Part shown: one piece after another, positions 16,672-25,418 of the stretch
How the letters are laid out: every line of letters starts with the position of its first letter
Position numbering within the stretch: the stretch's first letter is position 1
Origin: JBCCXL01 sp039191605
Lineage (GTDB): Bacteria > Acidobacteriota > Thermoanaerobaculia > Multivoradales > JAHZIX01
Direction: 5' to 3'
Length of the DNA: 64,000 nt
Assembly: GCA_039191605.1 (NCBI GenBank)
Contig: JBCCXL010000017.1
Span: forward strand, 93,760 to 157,759
Notes under the pieces: model-generated
What the model was told of the DNA's origin: nothing
Database searches by the model: none
The model's input: the letters and a program-made list of their open reading frames with translations, nothing else
Translations under genes and position numbers: made by a program

Positions 16672-17970
16672 TTAGGTCACCACGCCTCGCACCCGGAACT
16701 CCTCCCGATCCCAGGCGCCGCTCTCCAGCAGCTCTCCCAGCACCTGGGCCGCCGCCCAGACCTCGTGGTAGCTCAGGTAGAGGGGGGCGAAGCCGAAGCG
16801 CAGGATGTCGGGTTCGCGGAAGTCGGGGGTGACGCCGTGGTGGATCAGGGCCTGGACGATGGGGAAGGCGTGGGGGTGGCGCAGACTGACTTGGGAGCCG
16901 CGGTGGGGGGCGGGGGGGCTGGCGGATTCGAGGCCGTGGCGGGCGCCGAGCTGTAGGGCGAGATCTTCGAAGAGCTGGCCGAGGGCGAGGGATTTTTCTC
17001 GCACGAGGTGGAGATCCGCCTCCAGCGCGAGGTCGATGCCGACCTCCAGAGCGGCGAGGCTGAGGATGGGGGGCGTGCCGCAGAGGACGCGGGCGATGCC
17101 GGGGGCGGGGCGGTACTCGGTGTCGAAGTCGAAGGGGGAGGCGTGCCCCAGCCAGCCCTGGAGGGGCTGGAGGAAGGTCTGATGATGGCGCTCGGCGACG
17201 TAGAGGAAGGCGGGAGAGCCGGGGCCGCCGTTCAGATATTTGTAGCCGCAGCCGACGGCGAAGTCGGCGCCGTCTTGGTCTAGGGCGAGGGGCAGCACGC
17301 CGGCGCTGTGGGCGAGGTCCCACAGGGCTAGGGCGCCGGCGCGGTGGGCGGCGGCGGTGAGGCCGGCGAGGTCGAGGATTTCGCCGCTGCGGAAGTCCAC
17401 ATGACTGAGATGCAGCACGGCGACGTCTTCGCCTCGAGTCTCCAGGAAAGCGGGGATCTCCTCCCGAGAGATTGTCTTCAGCCGGTAGTCTTCGTCACCC
17501 GTCCTGCCTTGGCCGCTCTGATTCAGCAGCCGCAGCAGGCCCTGGGCGATGTAGAGGTCGGTGGGGAAGCTGGCGGGCTCCGAGAGGATCACCTTGCGGC
17601 CTGGGCGCAGCTCCAGTGCTCCCGCAAGCGCCTTGAAGAGGTTCACCGAGATCGAGTCTGCCACTGCCGTCTGCCCCGGGGCCGCTCCCAGGAGGCGGCC
17701 GATCTTGTCCCCCACCTCCAGCGGCCGATGGATCCACCGGTGAACGTTCCAGGAGGCGATGAGGTCCTCCCCCCACTCCTCCCGCGCCACTCGCTGCAGC
17801 CGCTCCGGCGTCTCCCGGGGCAGTGCTCCCAGGGAGTTGCCGTCGAGGTAGATGCGACTCCCCGGCAGGAAGAAGCGCTGCCGAAAGGGGGCCAAGGGAT
17901 CTACCGCGTCCTGGCGGGCGACGGCGGGAGGGGCGGAGCGGGCGAGGGCTTCAGCGGCGGTCAGGCTCAT
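16672..17970 (-). CDS. kynU: Kynureninase
   Basis: The start at MSLTAAEAL (17970) is preferred; longer upstream frames run into repeat DNA. The 432-residue protein has the length of KynU, a PLP enzyme cleaving kynurenine or 3-hydroxykynurenine to anthranilate or 3-hydroxyanthranilate and alanine. Diagnostic blocks are YLDGNSLGALPRET, EEWGEDLIASWN, VADSISVNLFKAL, LSHVDFRSGEILDL, ALALWDLAHSAGVLPL and the PLP lysine in GCGYKYLNGGPGSPAFLYV. It is divergent from nadE, and a cyclase of the kynurenine-formamidase fold lies 29 kb away. This hints at tryptophan catabolism, perhaps feeding NAD synthesis, but no kynurenine monooxygenase or dioxygenase is in view. Confidence 0.93.
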   Translation of the reverse strand: MSLTAAEALARSAPPAVARQDAVDPLAPFRQRFFLPGSRIYLDGNSLGALPRETPERLQRVAREEWGEDLIASWNVHRWIHRPLEVGDKIGRLLGAAPGQTAVADSISVNLFKALAGALELRPGRKVILSEPASFPTDLYIAQGLLRLLNQSGQGRTGDEDYRLKTISREEIPAFLETRGEDVAVLHLSHVDFRSGEILDLAGLTAAAHRAGALALWDLAHSAGVLPLALDQDGADFAVGCGYKYLNGGPGSPAFLYVAERHHQTFLQPLQGWLGHASPFDFDTEYRPAPGIARVLCGTPPILSLAALEVGIDLALEADLHLVREKSLALGQLFEDLALQLGARHGLESASPPAPHRGSQVSLRHPHAFPIVQALIHHGVTPDFREPDILRFGFAPLYLSYHEVWAAAQVLGELLESGAWDREEFRVRGVVT

Positions 17971-18010
17971 GAGGCGATGATGGCATAGCGTTGAGTTGGT
18001 GCGGCGAGAA

Positions 18011-18092
18011 GGTGCCAGGGACTTTCCCCGAGCTTGGTGCCAGGGACTTTCCCCGAGCATTAGTCGAGTCCAGGTGCCAGGGACTTTCCCTG
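18011..18092. repeat. Three GGTGCCAGGGACTTTCCC elements in the kynU-nadE divergent region
   Basis: Copies start at 18011, 18036 and 18073. The first two extend identically through CCGAGC and are 25 bases apart. They belong to the dispersed GGTGCC family also present at 37.4-37.9 kb and 63.7-64 kb. They sit where both divergent promoters should be. Confidence 0.9.
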
Positions 18093-18158
18093 ATCGGGTA
18101 ATTCCTCTGATCGACTCGAAAAATCACGTCTGTCGCGGGACTGTGGCAAAATCGCCGC

Positions 18159-20318
18159 ATGAGCGGGACCGACGATTTCTGGACGCTGCGGCGTCATGGC
18201 TTTGTCCGCGTCGCTACGGCGGTGCCGGCGGTGCGGGTAGCGAATCCGAAGGCGAACGGAGAGGCGACGGCGTCGCTGGCTCGGCGGGCGGCGGAGCAGG
18301 GGGCGGAGCTGGTGATCTTCCCGGAGCTGGGCCTCTCGGCGTATGCCATCGACGACCTGCTGCAGCAGCGGGCGCTGCTGGACGCGGTCGGCGTGGCGCT
18401 GGAGCGGCTGGTGGACGAGAGCGCGGCGTGGCCGACGGTGGTGGTGGTGGGGTTGCCTTGGGAGGTGGACACCCGGCTGTATAACTGCGCTGCGGTGATT
18501 TTCCGGGGCAAGCTGCTGGGCCTGGTGCCGAAGAGCTATCTGCCGGGCTATCGGGAGTTCTACGAGCCGAGGCATTTCACCTCGGGGGCGGCGGTGGGAG
18601 CCCGCAAGCAGGTGCGCTGGCGCCGCGGGGATGGTTCGGTGCACGACGTGCCTTTCGGTACCGATCTGCTGTTCAGCGCTCGGGATGTCGAAGGCTTCAT
18701 CCTGCACGTGGAGATCTGCGAGGACCTCTGGGTGCCGCTGCCGCCGAGCACTCTCGCCGCCCTCGCCGGGGCCCGGCTGCTGACCAATCTTTCCGCCAGC
18801 AACATCACCATCGGCAAGGCCGACTATCGCCACCTGCTGGCGGCCTCTCAGAGCGGCCGCGCGGTGGCGGCCTATCTCTACACCGCCGCCGGGGACGGGG
18901 AGTCCACCACCGATCTCGCCTGGGACGGCCACGCGCTGATCTACGAGAACGGCGAGCTGCTGGCGGAATCGAAGCGCTTCGCCGACGAAGAGCAGCTGGT
19001 GGTGGCGGATATCGACCTCCAGCGCCTGGGCCAGGACCGGCTGCGGATGAATAGCTTCCACGCCTGCGCGGAGGCCCACGGCGACGCCGTGGAGCGCTTC
19101 CGGCGGGTGGAGTTCATGCTCGGAGACGAGGGCCCTTTGGCGCCTCTGGAACGTCCTCTGGAGCGTTTCCCCTTCGTCCCCCGGGACGCCGCCCTGCGCA
19201 GCGCCCGCTGCGCCGAGGCCTATCAGATTCAGGTTCACGGCCTCGAGCAGCGACTGCGGGCGACGGGGATCAAGAAGGTGGTCATCGGTATCTCCGGTGG
19301 CCTCGACTCCACCCAGGCGCTGCTGGTGTGCGTGCGCACCATGGAGGCCCTGGGGCTGCCGCGGGAGAACGTGCTGGCCTACTCCATGCCGGGCTTCGCC
19401 ACCGGCGACCACACCCGCAACAACGCCCTGGCGCTGATGGAGGTGCTGGGGGTCAGCGGTTCGGAGATCGACATTCGCCCCGCCTGCCGGCAGATGCTGG
19501 AGGATCTAGACCATCCCTTCGCCCGCGGCGAGAAGGTCTACGACATCACCTTCGAGAACGTGCAGGCGGGCCAGCGCACGGCGCATCTCTTCCGCCTGGC
19601 CAATCACCATGGCGCCCTGGTGGTGGGCACCGGGGACCTCTCGGAGCTCGCCCTCGGCTGGTGCACCTACGGCGTCGGGGATCAGATGAGCCATTACGGG
19701 GTCAACGCCTCGGTGCCCAAGACGCTGATCCAGCATCTCATCCGGTGGACGGTGGCGGAGGGGCATTGGGGGGACGAAGCCGGGGAGGTGCTGACCTCGA
19801 TCCTGGAGACGGAGATCACCCCGGAGCTGATCCCCGCTGACGCCATGGAGGCCCGGGGCGATACGGATGAGAAGCTGATTCAGAGCACGGAAGAGGTGAT
19901 CGGCCCCTACGCACTGCAGGACTTCCACCTCTACTTCCTCTCCCGCTACGGCTTCACTCCCAGCAAGGTGGCTTTTCTCGCTCACCAGGCATGGGGGGAC
20001 GCTGAGGCCGGCGAGTGGCCGGAGGACGTGCCTCAGGAAGATCGTCGGGCCTACGACCTGGCCACCATCAAGGCCTGGTTGCGGGTCTTCCTGGATCGCT
20101 TCTTCCGCACCAGCCAATTCAAGCGCACCGCCAGCCCCAACGCGCCGAAGGTCGGCTCCGGCGGGTCGCTGTCGCCGCGGGGGGATTGGCGCGCTCCTAG
20201 CGACGCTTCCAGCGCTCCTTGGCTGGAGGAGCTGGAACACGGCGTGCCGAAGACAGAGCCCGGAGATGGCGCCGGAGACGGTGCCAAAGAGGGTGCCAGA
20301 GAAGGCGATAGCAGTTAG
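18159..20318 (+). CDS. nadE: Glutamine-dependent NAD+ synthetase
   Basis: This ~719-residue two-domain enzyme makes NAD+ from deamido-NAD+, ATP and glutamine in the cytosol. The N-terminal nitrilase-fold glutaminase (residues ~15-300) shows the Glu-Lys-Cys triad in IFPELGLSAY, PKSYLPGYREFYEPRHF and VEICEDLWVP. The C-terminal synthetase has the ATP-pyrophosphatase loop IGISGGLDSTQALL and further conserved blocks (FENVQAGQRTAHLFRLAN, GTGDLSELALGWCTYG). Length is typical of the long NadE type, which carries its own glutaminase domain. The last ~25 residues are a low-complexity Gly/Asp/Ala/Glu tail encoded by a GGTGCC-like triplet-phase repeat (20265-20312). It is divergent from kynU. Confidence 0.96.
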   Translation: MSGTDDFWTLRRHGFVRVATAVPAVRVANPKANGEATASLARRAAEQGAELVIFPELGLSAYAIDDLLQQRALLDAVGVALERLVDESAAWPTVVVVGLPWEVDTRLYNCAAVIFRGKLLGLVPKSYLPGYREFYEPRHFTSGAAVGARKQVRWRRGDGSVHDVPFGTDLLFSARDVEGFILHVEICEDLWVPLPPSTLAALAGARLLTNLSASNITIGKADYRHLLAASQSGRAVAAYLYTAAGDGESTTDLAWDGHALIYENGELLAESKRFADEEQLVVADIDLQRLGQDRLRMNSFHACAEAHGDAVERFRRVEFMLGDEGPLAPLERPLERFPFVPRDAALRSARCAEAYQIQVHGLEQRLRATGIKKVVIGISGGLDSTQALLVCVRTMEALGLPRENVLAYSMPGFATGDHTRNNALALMEVLGVSGSEIDIRPACRQMLEDLDHPFARGEKVYDITFENVQAGQRTAHLFRLANHHGALVVGTGDLSELALGWCTYGVGDQMSHYGVNASVPKTLIQHLIRWTVAEGHWGDEAGEVLTSILETEITPELIPADAMEARGDTDEKLIQSTEEVIGPYALQDFHLYFLSRYGFTPSKVAFLAHQAWGDAEAGEWPEDVPQEDRRAYDLATIKAWLRVFLDRFFRTSQFKRTASPNAPKVGSGGSLSPRGDWRAPSDASSAPWLEELEHGVPKTEPGDGAGDGAKEGAREGDSS

Positions 20319-20398
20319 CCGCAGCGCGGCACGCTGCTATGATGCATGGGCTGTGGTCCACCCCCTCCCGCCATCGCTAAGCCTTCGGAGCTCTCTCG

Positions 20399-23263
20399 TT
20401 GACTGACCCCCGATCCGCAGAGGATCTAGTCGGTCAGCGGGTTGGCCCCTACCTGCTCGAAAACCGCCTCGGAGCGGGCGGGATGGGCTGGGTATTCCAG
20501 GCCTGGGACGAGCGCCTCCATCGCCGGGTGGCGCTGAAGCAAATCAAGCCGGAGGTCGCCGGCGACGCCCGCAACCGCGAACGCTTCCGCCGCGAGGCGC
20601 GGGCGGCGGCGGCCCTCAACCATCCGGCCATCGTGCAGATCCACGATCTGCTAGAGGCGGAAGACGGCGACTGGATCGTGATGGAGCTGGTGGAGGGGGA
20701 GACCCTGACGGAGCGGGTGCGGGTGCGGGGGCCGCTGGAGGTGGACGCGCTGCTGGATATCGGCATCCAGATCGCCGAGGCGCTGGCGGAAGCCCACGAT
20801 CAGGGCATCGTCCACCGCGACTTGAAGACCGAGAACGTCGTCCTCACCCCTGCCGGCAAGGTGAAAGTGCTGGACTTCGGCCTCGCCAAGCGCCTGTGGT
20901 CCAGCGAGACGGAGGCTTCGATTTCGGTGGAGGGACGGGTGCTGGGGACCCTGCGCACCATGTCCCCGGAGCAGGCCATGGGCTCGGAGCTGGACGGCCG
21001 CTCGGATCTCTTCTCCCTCGGCGTGCTGCTCTACGAGGCCGGCACCGGCGACTCCCCCTTCCGCGGCAACGGGCCGGCCCAGACCCTCACTCGGGTGATC
21101 TCCCACGATCCGCCGCCGCCGGCGGCGCTGATGCCGGAGCTCAGCGAGGAGCTCTCGGACTTCATCCTGCACCTGCTGGCGAAGCGGCCGGAGCAGCGGC
21201 CGGCGTCGGCCCATCGGGTGGTGACCCATCTCGCGGTGCTGCGGGGGGGCTCCGCCTGGGCCGGCCGTGGGGGACCCGCTCCGGCGGCGCTGGGGGGCGG
21301 CGAAGCGACCCTGCGGCCGGCGTCTTCCACCCATCTGCCGACCTCTCCGATCCCCCGCTCGGAAGCCCCGCCGGGGGCGGTGGCGGCCACCGAGGTGGCG
21401 GGGCCCTCGGCCTCCCGCAGCTTCGTGTCTTCGGGACCGGCGTCGGTGGCGGATCCCTACTCTGCGCCGCCCGGCACTGGTTTTCCCCCGGGTGGTACCG
21501 GCGCGGCCTCGATGGCTCCCACCGTGGTGCCGACGGAGGCCACCGTGCTGCTGCCGCCGGTGGCGCCGGCCTCCCTGTGGCCTCGGCGGCTGCTGTGGAG
21601 CTTCGCTTCGCTGCTCTTGGTGGCGGCGATGGCGGCGGCGGGCTGGTGGTGGCTGAATCAGCCGCCGCCGGCCATCTATGTGGCGATGCCCGAGGTGCGC
21701 CGAGTCGGTGGGGGAAAAGAAGGGGCGGAGCTCGTGGTGGCGGATGCCGTGCGCTACGGGGCGCTCAAGGCGCTGACCGCCTTGGAGGAGGTGTACCCCC
21801 TGCCGCCAGCGGAAATCGACGCCCTGCCGGCAGCGCTGGACGATCCCTCGGAGCTGGCCCGACAGACCGCCGCCGACGAGGTGCTGACGGCGGAGCTGAG
21901 CTGTCGCCGGGTGGAGTGCCAGCTCACCCTGGCGCGGGTACGGGGCAGCGATGGGGGGTTGTTGTGGACCGATAGCTTCTCGCTGCCGGTGGATGAGGTA
22001 GCGACCCTCGATCGCATCGTTCGAGGCCGGGTGACGCGCGGCTATCCGCAGCGGGAATCGAATGATTCGGTTCCGGCATTGGACGTTGGGGCAGAGGACT
22101 ACGAGCGCTTCCTGCAGCTGCGCCGGGGCCTGCAAGGGGCGGGCTCTGAGATCGCCGGGGAGGGGCTTTCGCGGCAGCAGATCGCCGCCGACGTCGAGGA
22201 GATCCTGAGCTCCGCGCCGGATTTCTTCGAGGCGCGCCTGCTGGCGTCGGAAGTCGCCCGGCTACGCTATTTCGAAGGCAGTCGGGATCAGCAGGATCTC
22301 GACAATCTGCGCCGCCAGCTGCAGCTGGCGCGCAACCTCGCTCCAACAGATCCGGCACCGCTCCATACCCTGTTCACGGTGCAGGTGCAGAACGGCGAGC
22401 TCGAGGTGGCGGAGCAGACCCTCGCCGACCTCGAAGAGCTGGTGCCTGGAGAAGTGCGGCTGCAGCGTCACCGCGCTCTGCTGCTGCGAGCGCAGGGGCA
22501 GGCGGAGGAGGCGCTGACGGTGATGGAGCGGGCGGTAGAGCGCCAGCCCTCCTGGAAGAATCTGATGGATCTCGCGGTGCTGCAGGTGCGGGCCGGAGCG
22601 GTGAACGACGCTCGAAGCACCCTGGAGCGCCTGCTGGCGCTGGTGCCGGAATCCTTCGACGCCCTCTCTCTGCTCGCCCAGCTGGAGCTTACCGTCGGCA
22701 GCGTCGAGCGGGCGGAGGCTCTCTACACCCAGCTGGTGGAGCGCGCCCCAGAGTCCGCCGAGCGGGCCAATCTCGGGCTGACCCAGATGCTGCTGGGGCG
22801 CTATCCGGAAGCGGTGGAGAGCTACCGACTGCTGGTGGCAGAGGCGCCGGACAACGTGGTGATGCTGATCAACCTGGCGGACGCCTACGACCTGCTGGGA
22901 GACAAGGAGCAGGCGGCGGTCGTGTACGAGCGCATTCTCGAGGTCACCGGCGAAGACCCGGACTCTTTCGAAGATCGTTTCCCCCACGCCCAGGCTTTAG
23001 CCCATCTCGGGCGCTCCCGGGAGGCGGCGGAGTCCATCACCTCCGCCCTGGCGGACTACCCCGAAGACCCACAGGCGGCCTACGCCGCCGCCCTGGTCTA
23101 TACCCTCATCGGTGAGCGCACCTCCGCCCTGGTGCACGCCCGACGCGCGATGGCGGGAGGCTTTGGCGAACGCTGGTTCAGCTTCCCTTGGTTCGACCCG
23201 CTGCGGGAGGGTGGGGAGCTGCAGGCGCTGGTGACGGAGCTGGAAGACGGAGGAGCTTCCTGA
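20399..23263 (+). CDS. Membrane-anchored Ser/Thr protein kinase with TPR sensor region
   Basis: Translation probably starts at a TTG (20399), eight bases after GGAG. Residues ~17-285 form a Hanks-type kinase: glycine loop LGAGGMGWVF, Lys47 in VALKQIK, catalytic HRDLKTEN (Asp141), DFG at 159-161 and SPEQ in the activation segment. A Pro/Ala/Gly-rich juxtamembrane linker leads to one transmembrane helix at ~397-418 (LLWSFASLLLVAAMAAAGWWW). The remaining ~530 residues lie outside the cytoplasm and end in about eight tetratricopeptide repeats (for example ALTVMERAVERQPSWKNLMDLAVLQVRAGAVNDARSTLERL is split across two of them). This kinase-TM-TPR layout is common in Acidobacteriota and Myxococcota. 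Its targets are unknown. It follows nadE by 80 bases and may share its transcript. Confidence 0.93.
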   Translation: MTDPRSAEDLVGQRVGPYLLENRLGAGGMGWVFQAWDERLHRRVALKQIKPEVAGDARNRERFRREARAAAALNHPAIVQIHDLLEAEDGDWIVMELVEGETLTERVRVRGPLEVDALLDIGIQIAEALAEAHDQGIVHRDLKTENVVLTPAGKVKVLDFGLAKRLWSSETEASISVEGRVLGTLRTMSPEQAMGSELDGRSDLFSLGVLLYEAGTGDSPFRGNGPAQTLTRVISHDPPPPAALMPELSEELSDFILHLLAKRPEQRPASAHRVVTHLAVLRGGSAWAGRGGPAPAALGGGEATLRPASSTHLPTSPIPRSEAPPGAVAATEVAGPSASRSFVSSGPASVADPYSAPPGTGFPPGGTGAASMAPTVVPTEATVLLPPVAPASLWPRRLLWSFASLLLVAAMAAAGWWWLNQPPPAIYVAMPEVRRVGGGKEGAELVVADAVRYGALKALTALEEVYPLPPAEIDALPAALDDPSELARQTAADEVLTAELSCRRVECQLTLARVRGSDGGLLWTDSFSLPVDEVATLDRIVRGRVTRGYPQRESNDSVPALDVGAEDYERFLQLRRGLQGAGSEIAGEGLSRQQIAADVEEILSSAPDFFEARLLASEVARLRYFEGSRDQQDLDNLRRQLQLARNLAPTDPAPLHTLFTVQVQNGELEVAEQTLADLEELVPGEVRLQRHRALLLRAQGQAEEALTVMERAVERQPSWKNLMDLAVLQVRAGAVNDARSTLERLLALVPESFDALSLLAQLELTVGSVERAEALYTQLVERAPESAERANLGLTQMLLGRYPEAVESYRLLVAEAPDNVVMLINLADAYDLLGDKEQAAVVYERILEVTGEDPDSFEDRFPHAQALAHLGRSREAAESITSALADYPEDPQAAYAAALVYTLIGERTSALVHARRAMAGGFGERWFSFPWFDPLREGGELQALVTELEDGGAS

Positions 23264-23355
23264 GCTCCAATGCTGTTGTTAGCCCTTTGGCGCGCTCTAC
23301 AGCTCCCTAATTTCTCGCAGACCACCGACCTCAGTCCGGTTGGCTATGAGCTCCG

Positions 23356-23493
23356 TCACTTCGGATGTCGCTTCAGGCTAGCGTCCCCGGCAGTGGGAAT
23401 CTTGAGCTCGTCAGGTGAAATGAGGATCGTCTCATTCGAGGGTTTGAAGACGACCAAGACCGTTTGACCTCCAGTTGCTTTATCTGCAGTCAT
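23356..23493 (-). CDS. 45-residue truncated member of the small tandem beta-protein family
   Basis: An ATG at 23493 follows an excellent ribosome-binding site (AAAGGAGCG on the minus strand) and opens a 45-codon frame ending in TGA. The product contains VVFKPSNETILISPDELKI and then TAGDASL. This aligns with VTFDASDQSFTFDPTSVDV and ASGETASL at the N-terminus of the 24338-24703 protein. Similarity stops where that protein continues with WNLST. No continuation was found in the neighbouring frames, so this is either a decayed copy that lost its C-terminal two thirds, or a short gene derived from one. It is the fourth and most downstream member of the minus-strand array. Confidence 0.6.
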   Translation of the reverse strand: MTADKATGGQTVLVVFKPSNETILISPDELKIPTAGDASLKRHPK

Positions 23494-23652
23494 TTGCGCT
23501 CCTTTGTTCGGTGGAAAGAGGGGAGCTGACCTGATCGAATCTCGACTGAAATCGTTTCGTTCAGTTGATGAGCTGGCTACCCTAAGAGGAATCGGTGAGG
23601 AAATTTGATTGGTGAGATAAAAGCGTGAGGCGACTCTTTCAGTGGGCTTCGC

Positions 23653-24027
23653 TCAGGATTCGGGCACGTTGATAATCTGGGAGGTCGCGGTATACGTTTC
23701 GTCGTCGTAGCTGATGTAGAGCCGGTAGTCGTAGGTCTCAGGAGAATCGAGATTGGAGAAGTCGTCGGTGACCTGAAGCTGTGTACCTCCATCTTTCGTT
23801 CCCTTCGAGGTGAAGGGATCGAGAGGAGCGTCGTCTCCGACTTCATGGGCGGTGAAATAGGGTGAGGTAAAGGTTGCAAGTTTGTCTTCGGACCCGGCGG
23901 TTTCCAAGATGAAGAGAAGGAGCACCGGATCTAAGCTGTATTGGGTCACCGTGAGAGGGCTTGGTGTGATTTCGATGGACTTATCTGAGACGTTGAATAA
24001 AACACCGATGGTTTCAGAATCGGACAT
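23653..24027 (-). CDS. Small unknown protein, divergent member of the tandem family
   Basis: This is a 124-residue acidic protein with no signal peptide and no known domain that I recognise. It starts VLFNVSDKSIEITPSPLTV and ends with YDYRLYISYDDETYTATS and QIINVPES. The order of features matches its two larger neighbours: a (V/L)(T/L)F-x-(A/V)SD-x-S opening, a central ATFTSPYF block, an xPF segment, then a beta-rich YxYxLYxxYDxxxYxxxxQI(V/I)N ending. It appears all-beta, possibly an immunoglobulin-like sandwich. AAGGAG precedes the ATG. It lacks the WNL and NKSPTGGP motifs of the other members, so it is the most diverged full-length copy. Confidence 0.75.
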   Translation of the reverse strand: MSDSETIGVLFNVSDKSIEITPSPLTVTQYSLDPVLLLFILETAGSEDKLATFTSPYFTAHEVGDDAPLDPFTSKGTKDGGTQLQVTDDFSNLDSPETYDYRLYISYDDETYTATSQIINVPES

Positions 24028-24337
24028 AACAGCTCCTTAGCCTGCCGGATGATGAGATCAGTTCGCGGGGAGATCGAAGAGGGGTGAAAGCAACGAGGGC
24101 TAGAGGTTGTACTCCAGACCGCCTTCAATCAGTCGCTGATTCTGACCGCTTAACGCGTTTCTATGCTTTAGGCTTTCGAGGTGCTTCGCCTTTCGGATGG
24201 ATTTTTTAACTTCATGAAATAAGCAAAACCCACCCCAATGGGGCGGGTGAAGGAAGCGGGGCAATTTCAGGTCAAGGCCTAGGGAGGCAGAGGCGGTGCC
24301 TTGACGATGGGTCTCGAGATCGAGACCGCGGGAAGAC
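24028..24337. other. Intergenic spacer with terminator between small tandem genes
   Basis: No coding frame is supported. It contains the terminator at 24226-24249 and the upstream region with the ribosome-binding site of the 23653-24027 gene. Each small gene therefore seems to be expressed separately rather than as one polycistron. Confidence 0.5.
24226..24249 (-). terminator. Terminator of the 24338-24703 gene
   Basis: On the minus strand CACCCGCCCC and GGGGTGGG pair around an ATT(G) loop and are followed by TTTTGCTT. It lies ~90 bases after the stop codon. The T-run is short. Confidence 0.7.
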
Positions 24338-24703
24338 TCACGGTCCTCCGGTGGGCGACTTGTTGACGATTTGCGGATCGGAGTCGTAGTTGGTGCCGTC
24401 ATAGGTCACATAGACCGTGTAGCCGAAGGTGCCGGCGTCGTCGCTGGAGGTGTCGTCATCGCTCACGGTGACGGTGGTGTCTGAGTTGGAGGTCACCGGA
24501 GTTCCGAAAGGGTCGGTGCCGCTGGTGTCGAAGGTGATGTAGGGGCTATTGAAGGTCGCGGTCTTCCCACCGCTGCCGTTGGTGGTGCTGAGATTCCACA
24601 CCAGGCTGGCGGTCTCGCCGGAGGCGACATCGACGGAGGTCGGGTCGAAGGTGAAGCTCTGGTCGCTGGCGTCGAAGGTGACGGAGATGGTGTGAGTGGA
24701 CAT
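24338..24703 (-). CDS. Small unknown beta-rich protein, tandem family member with NKSPTGGP C-terminus
   Basis: This 121-residue, Ser/Thr/Asp-rich, very acidic protein has no signal peptide. Key blocks are SVTFDASDQSFTFDP, ASLVWNLSTTNGSGGKTATF, NSPYITF, DPFGTPVTSNSDTTVTVSD, GTFGYTVYVTYDGTNYDSDP and the end IVNKSPTGGP. The same blocks occur in the same order in the 25023-25418 protein. Alternating hydrophobic residues predict an all-beta, probably immunoglobulin-like fold. GAGGAT precedes the ATG. The Asp-rich loops would suit calcium binding, but I see no defined motif. Function is unknown; the family does not match any domain I can name. Confidence 0.8.
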   Translation of the reverse strand: MSTHTISVTFDASDQSFTFDPTSVDVASGETASLVWNLSTTNGSGGKTATFNSPYITFDTSGTDPFGTPVTSNSDTTVTVSDDDTSSDDAGTFGYTVYVTYDGTNYDSDPQIVNKSPTGGP

Positions 24704-25022
24704 CGAAAATCCTCATAGGGGAGGGGTTTAGGGGGAATGACGGACATCCAGCCCGGAGACTGACGAGCAAAACAGTGGCCAGCTAGGAGCTAGCGGCCTA
24801 GGGCTCGCCGGATCGGGGACGGGGATGTCCGCCGTGGAAAGGCATCGATGAGAAGCGGTTTAGGGTCGCGCGATTATCCTACCTGGATTGACGCGCAGTC
24901 GGCTGAGAAATCGGAACATCCCTGGCGTCCCTGGGCGACGGTCCAGGCGATCCTTCGGCAGCCTCAAGCTCTCACCGCGAAACATGAGAGAAGGCAGCTC
25001 AGCTTCCGCCGCCGGAGCCCGC
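24704..25022. other. Intergenic spacer between small tandem genes
   Basis: No gene, strong hairpin or repeat was recognised in this ~320-base spacer. It must hold the promoter of the 24338-24703 gene. Confidence 0.4.
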
Positions 25023-25418
25023 CTATTTCTTATGCGGGCCGCCGGTGGGGGATTTGTTCACGATCATCGGATCCGAGACGTAGGGCACCTCGTTGTGGAT
25101 GATGTGAACGGTGTAGTGAAAGGTGCCGACCCCGGTGGTGCTGCCGTAGGTATCGGGTACGGTGACGGTCTTGCCGCCGTTGCTGACGGTGGGGCTGCCG
25201 AAGGGGTTTTGGACCTGTTGGGGGACGGTGAAGCTGATGTGGGGTGGGTTGAAGCTGGCATCCTTACCGCCGCCGTTCACGGTGGTGAGGTTCCAGCTCA
25301 GGAGGTAGGCGCCGGGCTCGTCGACATTGCAGGTGTCTGGGTTGAAGGTGAAGGAATGATCGCTGGCGTCGAAGGTGACCGCGATGGGGGTGAGGGCGGC
25401 GGGGGTGGGTGTAGGCAT
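25023..25418 (-). CDS. Small unknown beta-rich protein, tandem family member with NKSPTGGP C-terminus
   Basis: The ATG at 25418 follows AAGGAG and gives 131 residues; an upstream extension of the frame has no support. Blocks shared with the 24338-24703 protein are AVTFDASDHSFTFNPD, LLSWNLTTVNGGGKDASF, NPPHISF, NPFGSPTVSNGGKTVTVPD, GTFHYTVHIIHNEVPYVSDP and MIVNKSPTGGP, followed by HKK. It starts with a Pro/Thr-rich stretch (MPTPTPAAL). There is no signal peptide or membrane segment. With its two full-length relatives and the 45-residue remnant it forms a four-gene array on one strand, so local duplication is the likely origin. Function is unknown. Confidence 0.8.
   Translation of the reverse strand: MPTPTPAALTPIAVTFDASDHSFTFNPDTCNVDEPGAYLLSWNLTTVNGGGKDASFNPPHISFTVPQQVQNPFGSPTVSNGGKTVTVPDTYGSTTGVGTFHYTVHIIHNEVPYVSDPMIVNKSPTGGPHKK

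Noticed and set aside
15324..16832. 502-codon open frame on the plus strand
   Set aside because: It is antisense to the DUF1015 gene, extends into the 3' end of kynU and gives a Gly/Val-rich shadow protein.
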